Assembly (NCBI RefSeq): GCF_003013475.1
Contig: NZ_PXZO01000017.1
Coordinates: 124,001-188,000, forward strand
Direction of reading: 5' to 3'
DNA length: 64,000 nt
Source: Brevibacillus porteri
GTDB lineage: Bacteria > Bacillota > Bacilli > Brevibacillales > Brevibacillaceae
Below the pieces are notes generated by a model. The model did not search any database and was not told the origin of the DNA. It saw only the letters and a program-made list of their open reading frames with translations. Each line of letters opens with the position of its first letter. Position 1 is the first letter of the stretch. A program made the translations under genes and the position numbers. Positions 27,164 through 33,444 of the stretch are shown piece by piece.

Positions 27164-27631
27164 TTATATTTTTCCACCCATTTCTTCGAACCAATCATTG
27201 AATATATGACTAGGTAATTTTTCAGGATCATTAGTATATTTTATCTCGTAACTATATTGAGCATTTAATTTGTTCTCAGATGCATCATAAATCACTTTCA
27301 TCTCCGTGGGCATTTCCCTGTTATTTTTCTTACACAAATCACCAATTTCACGGAGATTTTTATTTAGAATGTTGAGTAACGTAACTTGTCTCTCTTTTGA
27401 TATATCATAGATAGGTCTTGAATTACTATTAGTGTCTAATACTGCATCATTAACCTTGTGTTTTTTAACAATAACCTTGTTAATCTGATAAAATACATCT
27501 GTACTAAATTGTCCACACTCATTCGAAGCGTATATATAGATCATATCAGCTTTATTATTTACATACTCAAGACAAATGGACACCATATCTGCCTGTAGTT
27601 CTGAAAAATAATCTTCAAATACTTTTGTCAT
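27164..27631 (-). CDS. YezG-like (DUF600) immunity protein
   Basis: 155 aa; AAAGGAG before the ATG. It aligns along its length with the 151-aa protein at 31667 (FSELQADMVSICLEYV, PTEMKVIYDASENKLNAQYSYE, DWFEE). The pattern fits the YezG/DUF600 family, whose Bacillus member protects against a DNA-degrading toxin with an Endonuclease_NS_2 domain. The gene follows the stop of exactly such a nuclease relic (27645-29205) by 14 bases, as expected for a toxin/immunity pair. The toxin is destroyed but the immunity gene is intact. Confidence 0.8.
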   Translation of the reverse strand: MTKVFEDYFSELQADMVSICLEYVNNKADMIYIYASNECGQFSTDVFYQINKVIVKKHKVNDAVLDTNSNSRPIYDISKERQVTLLNILNKNLREIGDLCKKNNREMPTEMKVIYDASENKLNAQYSYEIKYTNDPEKLPSHIFNDWFEEMGGKI

Positions 27632-27733
27632 AGTCCAATCTCCTTTAATTTACTAAATCAAAAACTTTTAGCTCACCATCTATTATGTAATTTATATTAA
27701 TACTAGACGCTCGTAGCGAATCCCCCTCATAAT

Positions 27734-28706
27734 TTATGACGGATTGTCAAGCCAAGTGCGACAGAGCTTCAAGAATGATTCGTGAGCGGTTTTCCAGCCT
27801 AAACATTTTCTTGGTCGATTGTTAATGAGATGCAATACATGAACCAATTCTTCCACAGAGACCTCGGCGAAGTCTTTTCCTTTGGGGAAGAATTCACGGA
27901 GAAGTCCGTTAGCATTCTCGTTGGTGCCGCGTTGCCATGAAGAGTACGGATCGGCAAAGTAGACATCTAGGTCATGTGCTGATTCCAAACGTTCATAACA
28001 GGCAAATTCTTTTCCTCGATCAACAGTGGCTGTTTGAAACGTACCCTTGGGAAACGAGTCAGCCATTATACCAAATGCCTTCTCGAAAGACTTTGAGGTT
28101 CGATCAGGCATCTTGACGGCGAGATAGAGGCGGGTCTTACGCTCGGCAAAAGTAGCTACACATGCTTTACTTTTTCCTCGACTAGAAACTACCGTATCCA
28201 GTTCCCAATGACCAAAACTGTCGCGTTTTCTTACCTCTTTTGGGCGTTGCTGAATGGACTTACCCACGTTAAATCGGCCACGAGTTTCGCGAGGGTCTCG
28301 GCGTTTGCCTTTGTGACGTAAGGACAGTAGTATTTCCCTTGACCAAAAGGCCTTGATAGATCCAGCGGTATATCGTTTTAAACGAAACAGCCTGTTCTGA
28401 ACATACCTGACGAATCCGTCCAGCAATCTGCTCAGGAGACCAGGTTTGCGCCAATTTCTCAGCAATGTAGGACTCCCGTTCAGTTGTCCATTTGCCACGG
28501 GAAACCGAACACTTTCGACGTTTATCGTAAGCTGCATGAGCAGCCTCAGCTTGATATTCATCTGCTCCACCTCCCCGATTTAACTCGCGGGCAATGGTAG
28601 AATGATGACGTTTGAGTTCAGTGGCAATGGCCCGGGTAGACCAACCAAGACGATGTAGCAATGCTAGCTGACTGCGCTCTGTTATGCTAAGATGTGAATA
28701 ACTCAT
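27734..28706 (-). pseudogene. IS30-family transposase, frameshifted
   Basis: The start MSYSHLSITERSQLALLHRL (ATG 28706) and the HTH part (STRAIATELKRHHSTIARELN) run to YRWIYQGLLVKG near 28340. The frame is then lost and resumes one base away as EILLSLRHKGKRRDPRE. A single base is missing. The DDE catalytic core is otherwise intact: HWELDTVV, TVDRGKEF, QRGTNENANGLLREF. The stop codon lies in the flanking target repeat. The element is probably immobile unless programmed frameshifting rescues it. Confidence 0.85.
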
Positions 28707-28815
28707 GATTGATTCCCCTGTGTAAATGTGGTGTGGTAACTTCATTTTACACGAATCAATCATGGGCCATTTTTTTACCTATGCGTTGGTGTCGCACTTC
28801 ATATTACAATCCGTC
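27738..28815 (-). mobile_element. IS30-family insertion sequence
   Basis: 1078 bp. The ends are inverted repeats: GACGGATTGT, a variable stretch, then AAGTGCGAC at 27738 inward, and the same reading inward from 28815. A 4-bp direct repeat TTAT flanks it (27734-27737 and 28816-28819). Removing the element with one repeat restores the nuclease reading frame across the joint. It carries one transposase gene, frameshifted. Confidence 0.9.
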
Positions 28816-29248
28816 TTATTTTTACGTCAACAGACACAAAAGGTTATCGATATCTGGTGACCCCCCAAACCTATCACCTGCCAAATGCTCTGTATGGTCA
28901 CTAGGTTCCTCACCTGGCGTATTTGACTCATGTGGCAATCGTTCATCTCTTGTAGTTAATTTCAGATCATCCGCTTTAAAGCTTTCAATTTTGCCCAGAT
29001 GATCAGTTTCATAGTCATATTTGTGTTCACCTGCTTTATACTTCACATTCGGTTTAAGTTTTCCTGTTTCATCAAATGGATTATCGACAATTGTTTAATA
29101 AGAGCATTTCCGGATCCATCAATTTCAGGCGGCTTTTGATTCGACTTCTGTCCAGTTGGTCCCCTGAAGACATTGCCCTCCTCGCTCTTCTTAGGTGCTA
29201 CAGTTAATATGGAAATTTCTGTAATACAAGAAAAAGAAGATTACAAAA

Positions 29249-29290
29249 AACAGGTCAACCATGGTATTATCTGACCATAATCGACCTGTT
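29249..29290 (-). terminator. Intrinsic terminator after the 155-aa immunity gene
   Basis: AACAGGTC (29249-29256) pairs with GACCTGTT (29283-29290), and ATGGT pairs with ACCAT inside. A T tract follows on the minus strand. It lies about 105 bases beyond the stop at 29395. The stretch 29291-29394 holds nothing else recognised. Confidence 0.75.
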
Positions 29291-29394
29291 AAACGTAACG
29301 CTATTGCATTAAATAGGGTATAAAATTCAAGCATGTGCGTACAACCAAAATGAAGAAACCTTTATACGGGTATTACATGGGTTAAGTGTGTTAT

Positions 29395-29862
29395 TTAATT
29401 AGCAACATCTTGATAGCCTACTTCAGTTACTTTTTCGTCTAATAATCTGAGTCCAACACCATTTTCAACATCCCATGTGCACTTAAATAGTACTCCCATA
29501 TCTCGACCTTCATAAATCCCTGCATATGGAACAACAATACTATCTAAACTTATCATTTCAAGAATTTTGTCCGTTGTTTCCACAAGCGGATAGTTCTCAT
29601 CAATTGCTATATCATAACCTAACTCATGTCGCTTTTCTTTATAATATTCTAAAATGGGTTGCAAGAAGCTTGGGTGCAATTCGTCCCAATTTTCCATTAA
29701 AGATTGATATGCTTTGTACTGATCTTCTTCGAATTCTCCATCTTCGTCACCTTTAATAATAAGTGCAATCTCCACTTCTTTTCCAAAAAAATTTATATTG
29801 GTATCTTTAGACCAAATATAGTCATAATCAAGTTCTCCAAAAATCGGATCATTTTTTTTCAT
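29395..29862 (-). CDS. Probable immunity protein (DUF6985-like)
   Basis: 155 aa; AGGGG ahead of the ATG at 29862. It starts MKKNDPIFGELDYDYIWSKD and continues with a beta-rich region (EVEIALIIKGDEDGEFEEDQ, then an amphipathic helix with WDELHPSFLQPILEYYKEKR). Proteins of this pattern (DUF6985/DUF2262-like, family call tentative) are frequent immunity partners of polymorphic toxins. It follows the HNH-type tip of the broken vgrG gene by 14 bases, so it should be the cognate immunity of that toxin. Confidence 0.65.
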   Translation of the reverse strand: MKKNDPIFGELDYDYIWSKDTNINFFGKEVEIALIIKGDEDGEFEEDQYKAYQSLMENWDELHPSFLQPILEYYKEKRHELGYDIAIDENYPLVETTDKILEMISLDSIVVPYAGIYEGRDMGVLFKCTWDVENGVGLRLLDEKVTEVGYQDVAN

Positions 29863-29876
29863 AGTAAAATCCCCTA

Positions 29877-31475
29877 CTACCCTCGTTTATTGGCAAATCG
29901 GCCAGGCTCAAAAGCGCCCGTATTTATCTCTCCAACACCGCCAAGGTGACCAAATTTACCATTTATAATTGTTGGAACAAGTTGTATTGTTTTGACGTCA
30001 TTTAATTCATGCCATGTAAATTTGTTTCTTTCCCTGTATTTTTCTATATCTTTTGCAGTTATTCCTCCCGACTCCATTCCAAATTGACGAGCTAGTTCAG
30101 GAGAATTGTTGAGCTGGTCAGCTAATTTAGAATCTGCTTGTACAAAGTTATAAGCTCTAGCTTTTCCACCAAAATCTTTCCTATCAATAACTTTTCCACC
30201 TAACATATATTCAATTTCGAATTGTCCTTTTGCAACTGGTGAAAAATCGGGAACCGCATTTTTATATTGTGTACCATCAATCCCAGCATCGTCTAATATC
30301 TTCTTGATCTTAGGGTCAGCGGTGGCTTAAGGATAGCTTTTGACTCCCCTCTCGCTCCTTCAAACCCAATTTTCGGATTATCAGGAGCTGGAGTTTGCCT
30401 ATATCTTGCTTCGTATGAACTTGCAAATTCAGTTTGTTTGAAAGCTGGTGGAGCATCATCAATTTTACTCGTCCCATCAGTTTCAGGCGGCTTTTGATTC
30501 GGCTTCTGCCCATTCGGTCCACCATATGTTTCGCGCCACTTCAGTTGGTTCTCCGTAGGGGCAAGCTCTACCACATCTTTTTTATTCGAGAATTTTAGTG
30601 GAAACCCTTCCGCCGATTGTAACTGAGGGCCTAAACTATCCGCTACATTCTGCAAGCCTTCTTGCATATCATCGCGCAGCTTCCTAGCCTTTTGCTTGAG
30701 CTGTTCCTTCATCTGTGTTGCCTTGTTGATGACAGCATCTTTTGCGGCTATGATGCTAGCGTACAACTGCTCCTTAATTCGCTGAACTGCTTGCATCACA
30801 TCCATCTCGTCTAGTGTTTTGCGGGCAGCCGTCAAGACTTTCCCTCCGGTACTTTCGACAGCATTTGCTACGTTCTTTACAACATCCGCTGCGGAATCCG
30901 CCACCTCAAGCACTTTCTGTCCCGCTTTCGTTCCCTTTAGTGCTTTATGCGCTATGGCCCCTAACTTGGCTCCGGTTGCCGCCCAGCCTGCAAAGGGGAT
31001 ACACGCTGCCAGAGATAGTGCCGCTCCTGCATAGTCTCCTCGTGCGAGCGAGATTCCTGCATTCGCTAAGTCCGCTATTTCTCCCAGACCCGGAATGAGT
31101 CCCACAACATCCAGCGCTAACTGTACACCATCCAGAAATCCACCCCAGCCAGACTCTTCCTCTTCCTGCTGCTCCTCTTCCTCTTCTTCCTCCTCCTGCG
31201 GCAAATCCTCCACAACCACAGGTGCCTTCGTCAGCCCTACCATCTCAATCTTCGGCGCTTGAAGATCTACTTCTCCGTCCAAAATCATGCTTCTGATGCT
31301 GCACATGAGGTAGATCGCTTCCTTGGCCTTGATCTCGACCTTCGTATCTGACGTAATCTCCATATCCTTTTCCGAGGAAAATATGATTGGATGCATACTG
31401 TGAATCTCGATGCCGTCCTCTTCGTGCAGTTTGATAAAAATATTGCCTTCTTCGCTTTCTTTCGCCTGTTATTTT
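29877..31475 (-). pseudogene. 5'-truncated, frameshifted vgrG with HNH-type toxin tip
   Basis: From 31475 down (QAKESEEGNIFIKL, then MHPIIFSSEKDMEI) the sequence is nearly identical to codons about 420-730 of the VgrG at 33435-36194: the same acidic run, hydrophobic pre-toxin segment (GGFLDGVQLALDVVGLIPGL) and GPNGQKPNQKPPE linker. The tip differs: FEGARGESKAILKPPLT, then a 1-base deletion near 30320. The shifted frame continues PKIKKILDDAGIDGTQYK to a domain ending FTWHELNDVKTIQLVP...KFGHLGGVGE, an HNH/Endo VII-like motif. Homology to vgrG stops abruptly at 31475, beside a hairpin. It lacks the spike core and is disrupted, so it cannot work alone. It may serve as a recombination donor. Confidence 0.85.
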
Positions 31476-31483
31476 GAACATAC

Positions 31484-31528
31484 AAAAAGGCTTACTCCTC
31501 CTGGTATGGCAAGTTGGAATAAGCCTTT
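31484..31528 (-). repeat. Terminator-like hairpin repeat, member c
   Basis: AAAGGCTTACTCC (31486-31498) pairs with GGAATAAGCCTTT (31516-31528), with a T tract following on the minus strand and the GAAAGTTTAT block alongside. It terminates the YezG-like gene that stops at 31667 and lies 10 bases from the breakpoint of the truncated vgrG. Confidence 0.8.
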
Positions 31529-31666
31529 GAAAGTTTATAGACTTGTTTTTCATGTTTTTAGTGTTTGGTTTGTTGGTTTTGTACGATCTTGTTGCTAGGG
31601 TTGTAAACCATTTATACTCAAAATTATTGATAGACTGGGAGACCCGAGCCTTCTTAAATTGAGCCA

Positions 31667-32122
31667 TTAAAGAGATTTACTTTTTATCTCCTCAAACCAT
31701 TGATCAGCAAAGTCATCAGCCGTTTTTATATCATCATTTGTGTGCACTAAATTATACTTGTATTCAGCTTGAAACTTGCCACTCGTAGCATCATATATTA
31801 ATTTCATCTCAGTTGGCATGTCTTTTTCAAATTCTTTACACAATTCTTCAATTTTTTCTATATTATCATTGATAATATTTAATACCATAAACTGTCTTTC
31901 TGTAGAAACATCATAACTTTCGTCCCCATCCTCCAATACATCATTCAACTTATGACACTCTACATATTTATTATTAATTAAATAATAGAAACTGCTCGAT
32001 ATCATATCTTCTTCACATGAAGCATAAACATATACTTTATTGGCCCTTTCTCCAACATATTCCATACATATGGATATCATATCTGCTTGCAATTCACTAA
32101 ACCTTTCTTCAAATTCTTTCAT
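31667..32122 (-). CDS. YezG-like (DUF600) immunity protein, second copy
   Basis: 151 aa, homologous to the protein at 27164 (FSELQADMISICMEYV, PTEMKLIYDATSGKFQAEYKYN, DQWFEE). AAGGAG lies 12 bases before the ATG. It begins 18 bases after the stop of a nuclease-toxin tail relic (32141-32395), so it was the immunity partner of an Endonuclease_NS_2-type tip now lost. It might still protect against related toxins from sister strains, as orphan immunity genes can. Confidence 0.8.
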   Translation of the reverse strand: MKEFEERFSELQADMISICMEYVGERANKVYVYASCEEDMISSSFYYLINNKYVECHKLNDVLEDGDESYDVSTERQFMVLNIINDNIEKIEELCKEFEKDMPTEMKLIYDATSGKFQAEYKYNLVHTNDDIKTADDFADQWFEEIKSKSL

Positions 32123-32140
32123 AACTACATTCCACTCCTT

Positions 32141-32395
32141 TTAAAAATTTTTAAATTTTGCACTACCTGCTTTACCATCAATAGTGTACTTAACAATAAA
32201 TTTGTCCGGGCGCATATTATTACCAGAGTAAACTATCTCAACATCAATTGTTACTTTTTTGGGAGGTTCTTCTTTGGCGGAATAAGTCTGTAAAGCAATT
32301 ATGGTAGTCGTTTTATCACTTTGCTTTATGTCGAATTGAATGATACTTCATCCAGCTTTTCCTGATATTCCGAAGTGAGCCACTATTCATTGAGT
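32141..32395 (-). pseudogene. Deletion relic: Imm11-like N-terminal fragment joined to a nuclease-toxin tail
   Basis: On the minus strand 32390-32345 reads WLTSEYQEKLDEV. After a 1-base shift it reads IIQFDIKQ, matching WLTPDYQEELDEAIIQFDIKQ of the gene at 36617. The frame runs on without a break into SDKTTTIIALQTYSAKEEPP, VTIDVEIVYSGNNMRPDKF and IVKYTIDGKAGSAKFKNF, with stop at 32141. This is the C-terminal pattern of the NS_2-type nuclease seen at 27645. A single deletion in an Imm11-PAAR-vgrG-toxin unit would create this junction. No start or full domain remains. Confidence 0.72.
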
Positions 32396-32408
32396 TTTGG
32401 AAATGCAA

Positions 32409-32452
32409 AAAATGCTCATTCCATCTCAGAGTTTAAGTCGGAATGAGCATTT
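32409..32452 (-). repeat. Terminator-like hairpin repeat, member d
   Basis: AAATGCTCATTCC (32409-32421) pairs with GGAATGAGCATTT (32440-32452), about 70 bases past the stop of the SMI1-like gene at 32522. Its outer flank (ATGCAAAAA, ATTCCATCTCA) is shared with the hairpin at 26402, and both abut an Imm11-like relic. Confidence 0.75.
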
Positions 32453-32521
32453 GCAGTTGTCTCACACGTTCTTGTGCAGATGAGATAAAAACGAATTACA
32501 ATCCATTCTATTTTTTCTACA

Positions 32522-32986
32522 TTAGCTGTTATCAGGAATAAACAACTTACTTGTAAAATCTGTAAAGCTATCAGCAATTACGACAATAAATTCTTCTTTT
32601 AACTCCTTATCTTCCTCAAAATAATCCATGTCACAAAAATAAACTTTTCCTACATCATTCCCTCCTACCGATAAACAGATTAAACTATCGGCTGGATCAA
32701 TCCCTATAGGAAGAAAGTTAGAGGGTACAATTTTACCAATAGTATACATTCTATATTTGTTTTCTAAATTCATCTCTGCCTGTTCTGATAAAGGAAAATA
32801 CATCATTATTGATGAAGTTATTTTACCATCTTGAGTTTCAAATCTCCTCGCACTAGGTTTTCCACCATTATGTTTCAAAAGAAATTCTTTGTAGTCGCTA
32901 GGGAGTATTATGTTATTTCTTTTCTCAAATCCTTCGATGTCCTCTCTATTTAACTCTTGAAATGTATAATCAAATTTAATTCCCAT
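32522..32986 (-). CDS. SMI1/KNR4-family immunity protein (second of pair)
   Basis: 154 aa. SMI1/KNR4 signatures are IEGFEKRNNIILPSDYKEFLLKHNGG near the N-terminus, then LPIGIDPADSLICLSVGG and DFTSKLF at the end. The family is the commonest immunity class for HNH/Endo VII nuclease toxins. It starts 2 bases after the upstream SMI1 gene stop. Two different SMI1 genes behind one toxin are unusual and may reflect an inherited older module. AT-rich relative to the core genes. Confidence 0.85.
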   Translation of the reverse strand: MGIKFDYTFQELNREDIEGFEKRNNIILPSDYKEFLLKHNGGKPSARRFETQDGKITSSIMMYFPLSEQAEMNLENKYRMYTIGKIVPSNFLPIGIDPADSLICLSVGGNDVGKVYFCDMDYFEEDKELKEEFIVVIADSFTDFTSKLFIPDNS

Positions 32987-32988
32987 TT

Positions 32989-33444
32989 TTACCCTCCATT
33001 ATCTTTATTTTCTTCTAAAGAATACATTCTCTCCAATAACTCCGTAAATGATCTACATATTGGAGTTATTGCGTTCTCTATTTTTTCTTCATGATCATAA
33101 AAAACTATCTGAGGTTTGTCTAAAGAATTACGAAAATCAAAGCAAAGTAAATTTCCAAACGGATCTCTGCCAAATGGTACTATTCCCATGGTACCCGGAA
33201 CATCTTTAAAGTCAAAAAACATTTGAATATTTAATACTTCATCAGTAAAACTAATTAAATCATTAAAAACTCCCTGTGTCCCATTGTCAAAATCGAATTT
33301 ATTGGGTTTTGGGTATCCACCGTTATATTTCTGAACGCATTCCCTATAGTCTGACGGAAACCTCACACCAAACGTATTCTCAACAGAAGATATTGTCTTT
33401 TCATCAACAGTTTTTTCTACAAACATCCAACTAATCAATCCCAT
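32989..33444 (-). CDS. SMI1/KNR4-family immunity protein (first of pair)
   Basis: 151 aa. Motifs: ISSVENTFGVRFPSDYRECVQKYNGGYPKP, GIVPFGRDPFGNLLCFDFR and FTELLERMYSL. The ATG overlaps the end of the VgrG-WHH toxin gene by 10 bases, the tight coupling expected for a cognate immunity protein made together with its toxin. It is likely the direct inhibitor of the WHH nuclease tip. Confidence 0.87.
   Translation of the reverse strand: MGLISWMFVEKTVDEKTISSVENTFGVRFPSDYRECVQKYNGGYPKPNKFDFDNGTQGVFNDLISFTDEVLNIQMFFDFKDVPGTMGIVPFGRDPFGNLLCFDFRNSLDKPQIVFYDHEEKIENAITPICRSFTELLERMYSLEENKDNGG

Larger units (their letters stand above)
27645..29205 (-). pseudogene. VgrG-type effector tip: DNA/RNA non-specific nuclease, decayed and split by IS30
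   Basis: From about 29160 the minus strand reads GPTGQKSNQKPPE, the linker found before the toxin tip in the intact VgrG (GPNGQKPNQKPPE). After a frameshift near 29095 it continues TIVDNPFDETGKLKPNVKYK, then YDYETDHLGKIESFKADDL, HLAGDRFGGSPDIDNL, the signature of Endonuclease_NS_2-type toxins. An internal deletion with a frameshift follows, then VSVDVKI. The IS30 element interrupts here, and NYEGDSLRASSI...LKVFDLVN with a stop at 27645 resumes beyond it. Excising the IS and one TTAT copy restores VDVKINYEGDS in frame. The catalytic region has GHLAG changed to EHLAG. The relic is inactive. Its immunity gene follows. Confidence 0.8.

Noticed and set aside
31245..31667. Minus-strand frame of 140 codons between the YezG gene and the truncated vgrG
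   Set aside because: It crosses the terminator hairpin at 31486 and then reads the vgrG homology in the wrong frame; an accidental frame.
20008..32452. Hairpin family considered as a MITE
   Set aside because: No target duplications or conserved outer ends were seen, and T tracts on the minus strand fit terminators; kept as repeats of unknown mobility.
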